Assembly (NCBI GenBank): GCA_033002965.1
Contig: JAURVB010006668.1
Location: forward strand, 1 to 64,000
Length of the DNA: 64,000 bases
Reading direction: 5' to 3'
From: Piper betle
Taxonomy: Eukaryota; Streptophyta; Magnoliopsida; Piperales; Piperaceae
The notes below the pieces were generated by a model. The model was not told where the DNA came from. It worked only from the letters and a program-made list of their open reading frames with translations, and made no database searches. The stretch's first letter is position 1. Every line of letters starts with the position of its first letter. Positions 24,825 through 47,312 of this stretch are shown in pieces. Position numbers and translations under genes: made by a program.

Positions 24825-24936
24825 TTGCCTCTCTTGATTGGTGGCTGCTCTTCAATTAGAAAGGAAAACAAATTAAAGAAATAAAACATAGAGAGAAAAG
24901 TCAGGATAATATATATGCTTTGATCATTAACTTGAC
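24711..24936. repeat. Foldback with 54-bp arms
   Basis: The arm at 24711-24764 (starting GTCAAGTTAATGATCAAAGC) is the reverse complement of 24883-24936 with 51 of 54 positions matching by eye. The loop of about 118 bases contains the second copy of the 56-bp direct repeat. Transcribed, it would form a long near-perfect hairpin. It could be an inverted-duplication small-RNA locus or a foldback transposon; nothing in the sequence decides which. Confidence 0.85.
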
Positions 24937-25430
24937 TTCCATTAATTAGTTAACCTACCTAATGCACTTGTGGCACTAAATTATTAGTTGCTCTAGATAA
25001 GCTAAGAAACACGTGTTTTGACTTTTCTTTTTCTTATAAAACTTTGAGTTTTAAATAGTTAAGATAAGATAATTCAAGATAAAAAGAGGTGAAAACATCT
25101 ATTTTTATACACGTTTATGAATAATTCATTTTAAGTTATTTGGATAAAAAATATATGCATCAAATTATTTCTAACCCAGATTCAGGTTAAACATATTTTT
25201 ATATTTTAATCCCTACACTTGATTTTAATTCGAGAGCCGATCTAAATGAAACACGATAAAAATATAAAAATATTAAATATTAAATTAAAATAAAAAAATA
25301 ATCATAACAACTAAAAATATCTTTTTACGCCCCCGTTTATAAGATTATTATTATAATTTTTTAAAAAATATGACATTTGTTTATACTAATACTAAAAAAG
25401 GAGGTCTTTAACATAAATATCCAAACATGA

Positions 25431-26113
25431 AGGAGTTACCGACCGAAACTCAATCTTTCTGCAAATATCTGTCTGCTTCTATAACGTAAGACGATGGATA
25501 GCTTCCAAAGGATCCGCTCATGGCCGAAGTCAACATCTTCCCCCGCCCCTTCCATTGTTTTTGTTCCTCTCTCCATACAAAATGCCAAAATCAAAGATGT
25601 CTCATTTGCAGCTCCTCTCTCCATCTTGCTCTGTCAAACCGCTCAAAGTCTGGTCCTTTGCATCCCCTGCTCATCCCCACCACCTGCCCCTCCAATGGCC
25701 TTGCTTGCCGACTGATTCTGTGCATTTTGATATTGGTTTGGAGCTTGAAAGATGGGCTTTTGATGAAATTATGGGCTGATTCTGGTGAGTGGATGTGAAA
25801 TGGTTGTTGATACTTGAAAGTGTGTTTTTTGGTTGTTGGTAGCTTTCTTTGTTGTTGTCGGGGAAGAGATATGGATTTATTTCTTGCACTGGGATTGTCA
25901 ATTTCGGTGTTTGTTTGGAATTGTGCTAGTATATAAATGGAATTTTGTGATTATGATGCAGTTTTTATCAGGAAGCGAAATCAAGTATGGGGTAGTTTGC
26001 AAAGTGTACATCAATGGAAATATTTGAGAATGATTGGTTTTTTTTTTTTAATTTATTTTTTAAACATGGATGTATATTTAAGAAATGGATGATTGCAGAC
26101 TGAGGGCTGACTC
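25431..26113 (+). promoter_or_regulatory. 5' UTR and leader intron of LRR-RLK gene 2
   Basis: A CT-rich leader (about 25480-25782) is followed by a strong donor GTGAGT at 25783 and an acceptor GATTGCAG ending at 26098. That leaves 15 bases before the ATG at 26114. This mirrors the leader intron of copy 1. No clear TATA box was identified. Confidence 0.55.
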
Positions 26114-38888
<12,775 letters not shown>

Positions 38889-39680
38889 AAACACAATTTT
38901 GTACATATCTTTTTTGCTAATGTTAAGCTTGATTGGCATCTTTTACAAGGGTGCTCCTGTGCTAACCATCTTTGTGCAGTTTGTGCAATGTTATTACACC
39001 ATAAAGTTTCAATGTGGAATTAAAAGATGACAGAAACCAATTAGGATGCAAGATGGGTAGAGTTAATTTTGTGAGAGTTTTCATTTGTATGTGTTATATA
39101 GAATAGCCAAGACTATATCATTTTTTTCAGTAAAGAAAGTCATCAGCTGCTAATTTATAACACTAGACTGATCTGATTTGAAACTCAACGGGTAACAACC
39201 TCATAAATATGTTTCTAAAGGCTACTGATTTGGTTCATGTAAGCTCATTAATTTTATTCATGGTGATTCTGAACTCTTTGTAAATAGGACATGTACATCA
39301 TCTTCTTTTTTTCTTCTCCCTCATTTTTTTTTCATCAATAACGTATGGTGTAATATTAGATAATGTTTGTTGGTTATATTCATTATTTTTTAAGTGCAGT
39401 TTGCTTTGGAAGTCCTAAATTAGAAATAAAGAATTAGTGGCCATTATAATTTTCTTCTAAACTTTTTAAAGTAATTATGTAAGGGCTCTTTGAAGCCCTT
39501 TTTCTTTTTATATTTCTTTGCCCTTTGGGAGTTTTTGAAGTGGAATTTTATTTTATCAAAAGAAAAAAAAGACAATGTTCGATTAGTTGATACTCTGATT
39601 ACTACTTTTTATCTTCTTAAAGAAGGCATTTATACTTAACAATAACATCTCCTTACCCTTGTTCACTTGCTTTGGTGTGA
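38889..39680. other. Intergenic, 3' flank of LRR-RLK gene 2
   Basis: No coding or repeat structure is supported. The first 200-300 bases are probably 3' UTR. T-rich and AT-rich sequence follows. Confidence 0.4.
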
Positions 39681-40153
39681 CAACATACTGGTGACTGGTT
39701 TTCCTCTGATCATCAAGGAAGTTTACAATCTCTTTGAAGTAAGCCAAGTCCTTTTGACACAATGCCACAGCAACACCCACGGTTCCTTCCTCAGAAAAAG
39801 AAGGCAAGAATATCAAGCCTTCAACAAGTAAAATGCAGGTAGGAATTGAATGGGTGAACCAGTTCCAAATCTCGTGAAAATCCAATCCCAAACCAGCTCT
39901 CAACCTCCACATCTGGCACAACTTCGAGCTTTGTGCCGCTTGAATTGATGAAAGACTTGAAATGCTTGTCGTCAACTTGACGTAGAGATTCATGTATGGT
40001 GCTTGTTACATAGGAGTAGCTTCCATGCAGGAAATCCGTTGCTTTCATTGCTGGGTGAGGCCAAAGCACCAGATTGCTGAAGTCTATCATATTGTCCGGT
40101 CGCAACCTTTGTCTACCATTTAGAGCAACTCTTAGGCCTCCTAATCTTCTCAC
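39680..40153 (-). pseudogene. BAHD acyltransferase C-terminal remnant
   Basis: One minus-strand frame reads NGRQRLRPDNMIDFSNLVLW, then HPAMKATDFLHGSYSYVTST and a VESWFGIGF segment. A second frame continues with VEGLIFLPSFSEEGTVGVAV and AYFKEIVNFLDD. Together they follow the C-terminal half of plant BAHD acyltransferases (GRQRLRPP, then the loop before the C-terminal strands). The N-terminal half with the HXXXD motif is absent. A frame change lies at about 39835-39880. The DFGWG motif is not present, so it is broken and non-functional as it stands. Family members transfer acyl groups from CoA thioesters in the cytosol. Confidence 0.7.
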
Positions 40154-41250
40154 CTATGGGGTTATTTTGATCGTGGTCCGCTAGATTTGGATCCCGCGGC
40201 CTACAATTAAATAAGTTATTATACGTTACATTTTAATGCAGCACATAATAACATCTTCCTATATATATATATATATAAAAGTCATTAAGTTACACTTTTT
40301 ATTTCAAGTAATTTAGTAAGTCTCATGGCTCAAAATATATATAAATAAATAAATATAATAATAATAAGATTAATTTTAAATTTTCACCTCACTTTAACGC
40401 TTCTATTCCTTTTATATTAATTATCAAAGTAATTATAATAAGAATTTGATTTTAAAATATTTATTAATTAGTGCATTTTAAAAAAATCTAAAAATAAGCA
40501 TATTGATATTTAAAAATTTTAAATTTTATCAACCTCTTAGCTATATGCACTCTACTTTTAAATATATATAAATCTCATTTTGTGAGATCCATAAAAAAAA
40601 TCAAATTAAACCTGTAGTTCACGTAAAGTAAGGTATATGGGTGAGCGCAAATTTGTTTAGCTAAGCGTATGAAATTTAATTGTAAATATATTTCATAAGT
40701 GTACGAAAATTTTGAATTACAAAGTTAATTATGTGTGCCAAATCTAATGATGTTTAGCTAAGCGCAAATTTGTTGCTTATGAAGAAAAAGGTCTATATAT
40801 AATTGGACTCTACATGAAATACCCTTTGTATACCACATGTTTGTTATGAAGATTAGCTCAAAGTTTTGAAATTTAACTTAATCAGTGAGTGCATAATAGT
40901 ATTTTACAATGGGTTTCAAACCAGACTCGGTCTAACAAAAAATAAAAATTCTATGACTAACTTATTTGGAAGTGACTGTCTAAAAACTCAGGATGAAAAC
41001 TCACAGTGCCCATGCAATCATATATTAGGAAAGTTATTTCATGCTGGGCGTAGAAAAAATTTTCTGGACACCCCTTTGGTATCGGGGCCGTCCGATTACA
41101 AAGATGGTCCAGATCTTAAAAATATTGATCTGGGCCGTCTGATTATAAAGACAGCCCAATATCACATTTTAAAAGAAGCAGATTTGGGTCGTCCTCATAA
41201 TCAGAACGGCCCGACGACATGCACAAAGTAACACAATTTCATCGTATATT
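40154..41250. other. AT-rich intergenic region
   Basis: Long AT runs, including a TATATA microsatellite at 40261-40278, with no gene. A GC-richer repeat stretch lies at its right end (41055-41220). Confidence 0.4.
41055..41220. repeat. Degenerate repeats of a GGCCGTCCGATTA-type motif
   Basis: Three related stretches occur: GGGGCCGTCCGATTACAAAG, GGGCCGTCTGATTATAAAG and GGGTCGTCCTCATAATCAGA, each followed by CCAGAT/CCCAAT/CGGCCC and then A-rich sequence. Similar GC-rich modules are common near plant transposon ends. No terminal repeat was found. Confidence 0.5.
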
Positions 41251-41534
41251 AGTTATGAAATATCTATGTTTACGATTTGTTCAGAGGGTGAAGGATTACG
41301 AATCTAATTGCAAAGAGTCCCAATTTCCAATAGACCTTTGTAAGTATTGTGGAGAGGAAAACTCAATAGCAAGTATTACTAAACCAAATAAAATCATAGT
41401 TTATCATCATATAATATGTTGGACATGATAATAATCACATGAAACAAAGTTCATACCAAACTGACTCACTTATCATCACTTGCATACTGAAATCATATAA
41501 CCCCAGAGTAAATTCCATCAAAATGTTCTCCCTT

Positions 41535-42118
41535 CTAGTTCTTATCACCCCATGGACCGTGTCCGTTACCGGGACCATGACCACAAGGACCACGCCCACC
41601 AGGGCCCTTCCACGGCGGACTCGCAGTACTAGGTGGGCCTCTCCCCCTCCAGGCGGGCAAGGACGACCTCTCGGACCACCCCATCCACCATGTCCACCAC
41701 ACGGCGGACCTTTCCACCCGCCACCACAATTACCCGGTCGATTACCATGCCCACAATGTCGACCGCCTCCACCCGGCCAACCACCGGGCTGCCCGCCTCC
41801 ACACGGACGGCCACCACCACATGGATGATTTCCGGGCACGACATTACCACCGCCCGGATTACCACCACCTTGTCCGGACCCGTTAGTGCCGGGCAATCCT
41901 TCCGGGTTAAAACCGGGCAACGGGTTGCCATCGCCACCGGGAAGCCCTTCCGGGTTAAAACCAGGAAGAGAATTGTCCCCGCCAACCCCAGTGTGGGGGA
42001 ACGACGACCCTCCATTCCCGCCGGGGAGCCCTTCGGTGTTGAAACCGGGAGTACAGTTGCCGGACACAGACATGGCTTTTCCGGGCAGCCCGGCAAAATT
42101 GTAACGCGGCCGGCTCAT
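41535..42118 (-). CDS. Glycine/proline-rich GLPG-repeat protein A (C-terminal frameshift)
   Basis: Intronless. It starts MSRPRYNFAGLPGKAMS and contains three PGFN(T/P)EGLPG repeats spaced by Gly/Asn/Pro-rich linkers, then a GGG/CGGG-rich tail with several Cys and Trp. No signal peptide or TM is visible, so a secreted cell-wall GRP is unlikely. Compared with paralogue B, one base is missing at a C5 run on the plus strand (41643-41647). Without that base the open frame would end in GHGPWGDKN and TAG at 41535-41537, matching B's GHGPWGGGRC. As written the frame runs on to 41435 with a non-repetitive tail. Function not recognised. A TATAAATC lies 84 bases upstream of the ATG. Confidence 0.7.
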
Positions 42119-42201
42119 GTTGACCCTCTCTTCTTCTTCCCTTCAATGTCAAAGTCTCTAAACAAGTTGAGTGTGGAGTGCGGTTGAAGAGAAGAGGTGG
42201 T

Positions 42202-42209
42202 GATTTATA
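42202..42209 (-). promoter_or_regulatory. TATA box of GLPG-repeat gene A
   Basis: TATAAATC on the minus strand, 84 bases upstream of the ATG, followed by a CT-rich leader. Paralogue B has the same box, preceded in both by CTA and followed by ACC, at 46083-46090. Confidence 0.7.
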
Positions 42210-42497
42210 GGGGCGAAGGCCAGGAGTATAATAAAGATTGGGATAATGTTTTTGTTGACTTTTTGAGGGTGGTATACTTGCTAGGAAAGTTGCATTCTGC
42301 ATATTTTGTGATGGACAACTTCATGCACATCAAATGAACTACTCCTTCTGACTCACGAAGTGAGGATAGCTCTGGTTTTTTAAGGCCTTGTTTGAAGGTT
42401 AAACCCCCGCCGGCCAAGTTTGGTTCAAAGCTAATAAATAATGACACGAGCTAATAAATAATGGCATTGTATACCACTGCTCTTCAATTATAACATG

Positions 42498-42905
42498 GTA
42501 GCCACACTGTCGTTAACAAGTGACAACTACGCCAACGCGGTGGTACTTATTATACCCACCATTATAAATGACATCTACTCCATTGAATAACATCATTTAA
42601 AACTATTTTTTCATTAATCCATAGGGATGGTTATTTAGCCGGTTTAATTAAAATTAAATCAAATTTTTATCTAATTAACCAAAATAAGATAATTTAGTTA
42701 ACCAAATAAAAATCAAATTACAATTGATAATTAAACCGACCAAACCAAACTAATTCGATTTGGTTTGATTTTAACATGAGCTCCAGCCACACTATTCAGT
42801 TAACAAGTGGTATTCTTATTACCCAGCCATTATAAATTGTCTAGTATCTAAGCTAGCCATTGAATAACATCTTATTCATAAACTAAAATTTTTTACTAAT
42901 TGCAA
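42498..42905. repeat. 120-bp direct repeats flanking AT-rich sequence
   Basis: Copies at about 42498-42620 and 42784-42905 share AGCCACACT, GTTAACAAGTG, CCATTATAAAT and CCATTGAATAACATC in the same order. About 160 bases between them are AT-rich with ACCAAACC motifs. Weaker matches also occur upstream of paralogue B (around 46380-46510), so this belongs to the duplicated block. Confidence 0.55.
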
Positions 42906-43069
42906 ACTTATCACAGAGAGACATGATTATGTTGGTGCGGTTTGATCTAAAATTAAGTCGACCTATTTTAGGTGTCTTCAATTAACTTGAAATAAGATAG
43001 TTTTGTGTAACCAAACTCACAACATCATACCATTACATTCGATAACTAACACGGGACGATCAAACCTGA

Positions 43070-43640
43070 GAACATCATTATTCAATATATGAGGCAGCTA
43101 TTGGATTGTTAATGGTAACAACCTCCATACCCATGAACCTATACGTAAATTCAAACTGTTAAATGACACATGTCAGAAGCTTTTTTATCATTAAAGTGCT
43201 ATTTATTCTCTAGTGATATGGTCGGCATCAGTTCATCTGCCTTAAGCATTTGATCTTGTATCATGAAAATTATTGGTGCACGGATCCGTATGGCACCCGA
43301 ATCGCAAACCCGAATCAAAGATCTGAACTTAAGAGTATGCCGATTCCGAGTCTTCAAATTGTATTTATTTCATTTATACTAAAATACCAATAAGAGTAAA
43401 CTGAACCATCAAATAACATTTCCAAGGCACATAAAATACTGAAACATACCACAAAAGCATAGAAATTGCATGCATCAAGCAACTGCATCAATTCCCTAAG
43501 CATCCTTTCTATTTAATTCTCCGCAATTAAAGAGTTGCATAATATGTGTGTTTGCGAGTGTTGGAGACAAATAACAATCCATTCACACAAAGGCAATCTC
43601 CACTCATTAAGTTTCATTCATTCCAAAATAGTATAAATAA
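43070..43640 (-). pseudogene. Fragment of the conserved gene at 47.3-51 kb
   Basis: The segment aligns with 47937-48910 including introns, so it arose by DNA duplication, not retroposition. The exon matching GAATTGATGCAGTTGCTTGA (parent 48729-48798) has an extra T that creates a stop (GCT TAG). The next exon reads QDQMLKADELMPTIS against EQMLTIS in the parent and is interrupted by unrelated sequence at about 43269-43400. The 495-base exon, the last exons and exon 1 are missing. It is plainly non-coding. Confidence 0.8.
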
Positions 43641-44690
43641 CTTTTAGATAATTTTGAATCTGACTACACTCTATAACAGGTCCAGTTCAGTAGAGATTTA
43701 TAGTTTTTAAGCTATGGTCCAAACATGATTGACAGCATTTCCAAAGGCACCTGATTGCTTGAGCATGGTAGAAAAACAATTGGTAAATTATAAACCTCAT
43801 TTGTTATTAATTTTTTTAATTATCTTTAACTTTAATTCTTCTTTTGTTTCATTTGATTTTATATTTGCACTTCAAAGCCTAAGTAAGCCCATGAAGGATA
43901 CATTTAAACATATAGAAATAAATAGGTGAAGAAAAATTTGCGTATTTTTTTAAGTATGACTGTAAGGTCCAATTAACTTTAAGCAAAGCACCCATTTGTT
44001 AAATATTTTTATAATAATTTTATTGTTTCATCTAGTGTTAGCCAATTTTGGCCCTAAATTTTGTGCCAGACATGGATTGGTTATTTGTCCATACCATGGT
44101 ATGCAGGTCTAATAGATTTATTTAATGACAAGGCTTGATCCATTGCCATTGATCCCTTAGAAAAATATTAATATATACAGTTTAGTATTATTTGTAATAA
44201 TTTTATCCTTTTCTTTTCCCGAAAGTTAAACTCTTTGCCCTTTTTAATTTTTCTTCTCCAAAGCGACTCTTTACCCTTAATAAAGGAGCATGGCTTGCCT
44301 TCTAATGGGCTTGATTAGGATCACTATTAGTAAGGATTTTTTATAATGATCATCATTGAGGTTTGATCTATTTTCAAGATTCTAACTTAATATGATATTT
44401 TATAGGGCTATTAGATCGAGATTGAGAATGAGATTTAAATATTAGCATGCATTGGCAATTAGGACATCTTCTCAATTTTTTAACGTGGCTATCTATTTGG
44501 CATTGTCAGATTAATTGTTACTGATTCGAATAACTCAATTAATTAACCACTCAAACTTAGTTAATTAATTAATTAAACTGTTTTTCAGACTACAGGGCGT
44601 TGTTTAATGTTTATGCATTGCTTCCAATTATCCAATTGTATGTCACATTCCCAAAGCAACAATACCATTATTTGAAACGAGTATGGGCAC
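43641..44690. other. Intergenic between duplicated blocks
   Basis: AT-rich, no coding signal and no clear mobile element. It separates the broken conserved-gene copy from the second glycine-rich gene. Confidence 0.4.
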
Positions 44691-45068
44691 TCATATTTGG
44701 TCATGAAATGGCCATGCTCATGACTTATTCAGAGGTTGAAGACTTATGAATCTAATTGCAAACAGTCCCATTGTCCAGTAGCACTTTGTTAAGGCAAACG
44801 AGGCAGACATTGGAGCTCCATTAACATGGCTATTTCTTGGCCCTAAAAGCCAATAACAACCGTAGTAGTGGTCAAGAATTTTGGAGAGGAAAACTCAATG
44901 GCAAGCACAGGTTGTAAACCAAATGCATCACAGTTTAACATCATATTGGATATGATAAAAATTACAGAAGCACATGAAACAAAGTCCTTACCAAACTGAC
45001 TCACACTCATCACTTGCACACTGAAACCACATAACACCAGAGTAAATTACATGAAAATGTTCTCAGCC

Positions 45069-45989
45069 TTAGCAACGGCCTCCACCCCACGGACCGTGTC
45101 CGTGACCACGAGGAGGGGAGCCATCCCATCTCCCTGGACCGCGCCCACCGGGTCCCTCGCAAGGACGTTCATCCCATGGTCCAGGTCCGCCGGGCCCCCT
45201 GCCCGGCGGACTCGGAGGACTAGGTGGGCCCCTCCACCCACCAGGCCCGCAAGGAGGGCTTCGAGGACCGCCCCGTCCGCCAGGTCCACCGCACGGGGGA
45301 CTCGGAGGGCTCGGAGGCCCACCCCAACCACCGGGCCCACCGCATGGGGGACTACCCGGGCTACCGGGACTGGACGAACCACTCGAACCGCCTGGACTAG
45401 GCGGGCTTTCCCACCCGCCACCACAGTCACCCGGTCCACCACCGGGTCGTCCGCCACCACCCGGGCGACCACAGGGTCTTCCGCCACCACCAGGGCGTCC
45501 GCCACCACCGGGCTTATTACCGGCTCCGCCAGGCTGACCGCCGCCACCTGGTTGATTTCCAGGCCCGACATTACCACCGCCCGGATTACCACCACCTTGT
45601 CCGGACCCGTTACCGCCGGGCAGCCCTTCGGGGTTAAAGCCGGGCAATGAGTTATCACCACCGCCTGGTTGATTTCCAGGCCCGACATTACCACCGCCCG
45701 GATTACCACCACCTTGTCCGGACCCGTTACCGCCGGGCAGCCCTTCCGGGTTAAAGCCGGGCAATGAGTTATCACCGCCGCCGGCAGTGCCGGAGCCGGC
45801 ATTGCCGCCGGGAAGTCCTTCCGGGTTGAAACCAGGGAGAGAATTGTCCCCGCCAGCCCCAGTTCCGGGGAACGACGACCCTCCAGTCCCGCCGGGGAGC
45901 CCCTCGGTGTTGAAACCAGGAGCAGCGTTGTCGGACCCGGGCAGGGCATTTCCGGGCAGCCCGGCAAAATTAAAACCCGGTCCACTCAT
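45069..45989 (-). CDS. Glycine/proline-rich GLPG-repeat protein B
   Basis: Intronless, 306 residues from MSGPGFNFAGLPGNALPG; this Met matches the start of paralogue A, and a longer frame from 46031 is less likely. The N-terminal half has five PGFN(T/P/F)-EGLPG type repeats. A 39-residue module (DNSLPGFNPEGLPGG plus a Gly/Asn/Pro linker) is repeated almost perfectly (117-base period). The second half is a Gly/Pro tail with many PCGGPGG and SPPSPP motifs, ending GHGPWGGGRC with TAA at 45069-45071. No signal peptide, TM or known domain. The proline- and glycine-rich repeats suggest an extended, disordered protein. Function unknown; I do not recognise the family. Base composition is strongly GC-rich against an AT-rich neighbourhood. 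Confidence 0.8.
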   Translation of the reverse strand: MSGPGFNFAGLPGNALPGSDNAAPGFNTEGLPGGTGGSSFPGTGAGGDNSLPGFNPEGLPGGNAGSGTAGGGDNSLPGFNPEGLPGGNGSGQGGGNPGGGNVGPGNQPGGGDNSLPGFNPEGLPGGNGSGQGGGNPGGGNVGPGNQPGGGGQPGGAGNKPGGGGRPGGGGRPCGRPGGGGRPGGGPGDCGGGWESPPSPGGSSGSSSPGSPGSPPCGGPGGWGGPPSPPSPPCGGPGGRGGPRSPPCGPGGWRGPPSPPSPPGRGPGGPGPWDERPCEGPGGRGPGRWDGSPPRGHGHGPWGGGRC

Positions 45990-46082
45990 ATTGATCCTCC
46001 TCACTCTTCTTCTTCCCTTCTTCAACCTCAAGCTCTCTAAGCGAGTTTGAATGTGGAGTGCAATTGGAGAGGAGGGATCGGT

Positions 46083-46090
46083 GATTTATA
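46083..46090 (-). promoter_or_regulatory. TATA box of GLPG-repeat gene B
   Basis: TATAAATC on the minus strand, 94 bases upstream of the ATG at 45989, followed by a CT-rich leader similar to that of paralogue A (shared GCACTCCACA). Confidence 0.7.
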
Positions 46091-46609
46091 GTGGGGAAGG
46101 GCAGGAAGATAATAAAGACTGAGATAATGTTTTAGTGGGTGTTAGGAAAGTTACGTTATGGATATTTTATGATCGGCATCTTCATGCAGATCAAACGATA
46201 CTCCTACTTTTATCCATACACGTGATACACGTGGTGAGGATAACTCCGATTTTTTTTTAAAGGTTCCCACCGGCCAAATTTGGCTAAAAGCTAAGTAATG
46301 ATAAAGAATACCATTTTTTATAATGGCCCACTCAGTTTGCATTATTGAAGGGGTTGAGATCGACCTGTATTATATATCTCCGCTCGTCAATCACAACATG
46401 GCGGTCGGTGGGTATACCTTCCCCAACTAATATAATCACATGGCAGTACTCGTACCCACAATTACATAATACAACCAATCTGTTGTATAACATCTTTCAA
46501 AACCATACTCATCCACTTTCTAAGTGTTTACACTTCTATCTTGTTAGTGCATAATTGAGCTCCGCAAAATGGATATATTTAGTCGAAATGAGCTGTTAGC
46601 ATCAGTACG

Positions 46610-46800
46610 CACACATCAGTCTCGCCGGAGACCTGACTTGCCCCCGGCCGGGCAGCCGAACGAAGTTGAGAGCTGATCCCTTCTTCCTACGGCCTCAAGC
46701 TGTCTGCAAGTGAAGCTTGTGGCGTACAGTGGAGGAAGATGAAATTATCTAGTTCAACGTGTTCTCGCAACAACGTTACATCAAAGAATGCGATCGGCAG
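46610..46800 (-). pseudogene. BAHD acyltransferase N-terminal remnant
   Basis: On the minus strand from 46800 one frame reads LPIAFFDVTLLREHVELDNF, then IFLHCTPQASLADSLRP and a stop. Another frame then gives ALNFVRLPGRG. This follows the N-terminal pattern of BAHD enzymes (LPLTFFD, LR-HPVER, FFY, then LHHFFPLAGR). Only some 60 residues are left, with a stop and a frame change. It may come from the same former gene as the C-terminal piece at 39.7-40.2 kb, since the strand and order agree, but that is not shown. Confidence 0.45.
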
Positions 46801-47312
46801 ATCATATACATTTCTTTACCACATAACAAATGGTCCAAACATAATTGTCTAGGACAGAAAAATGGTCCAAAACTATCAATGGCCATTGGCTACAATGTGG
46901 TGACACCCGGCTACAGTTAATCCACACAACAGACATCTAATGTGAAAATCTCAGATTCCTTCTATTGATCTCAAAGAAACAAACAAGTGACAAATGGTTT
47001 GTGATCTGCTGTATTTTCTTTTCGAAATTTTCTCACTGGTAGTAGAGCAAATATGGGATGCGAGAGCAAATCAATTGGCTACTTTGGTGCCTCTGTATAT
47101 TGAGGAAGTCAACATCTGCAGAAATATTAACCTCCATCAAAAGCATTTGATGTACAAGGCATTGCCACCAGCCCGGAATTAGGGTATATGTGTGTCCCAA
47201 TCTGATCCTAATCTTCAACTTACATCTGCTTTCGCAGCAGTTTCACAAAGTGACATAAGTAGTACCTGTCAGGTGTGTACGTTGAAATTTTGGTCGATGC
47301 CAGTGTTCCAAG

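Larger units (their letters stand above)
22263..25430. other. Intergenic between the two receptor kinase genes
   Basis: Copy 1's 3' UTR probably occupies the first few hundred bases. After that no open gene is supported. The only strong structure is the direct/inverted repeat complex at 24631-24936. A short decayed stretch near 24320-24400 faintly resembles a cytoplasmic receptor-like kinase but has stops. Confidence 0.4.
41250..43640. repeat. Tandem segmental duplication, block 1
   Basis: Block 1 holds a glycine-rich gene and a fragment of the conserved gene. It matches 44690-48910 in order and strand. 3' flanks of the glycine-rich genes are alike (TGAATCTAATTGCAAA versus CGAATCTAATTGCAAA; both share GGAGAGGAAAACTCAAT and CATGAAACAAAGT). 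The TATA and leader regions also match, as does the intron-containing fragment at 43070-43640 against 47937-48910. Confidence 0.75.

Noticed and set aside
41439..42302. Long open frames antisense or shifted to glycine-rich gene A
   Set aside because: They are by-products of GC-rich repeat codons. They lack the TATA/leader layout, and only one frame keeps the GLPG repeats in both paralogues.
45047..45985. 312-codon frame overlapping glycine-rich gene B, and plus-strand frame 45051-45650
   Set aside because: Same compositional shadow effect. These frames are Val/Ala- or Thr/Arg-rich with no conserved start, and the equivalent frames in gene A differ.
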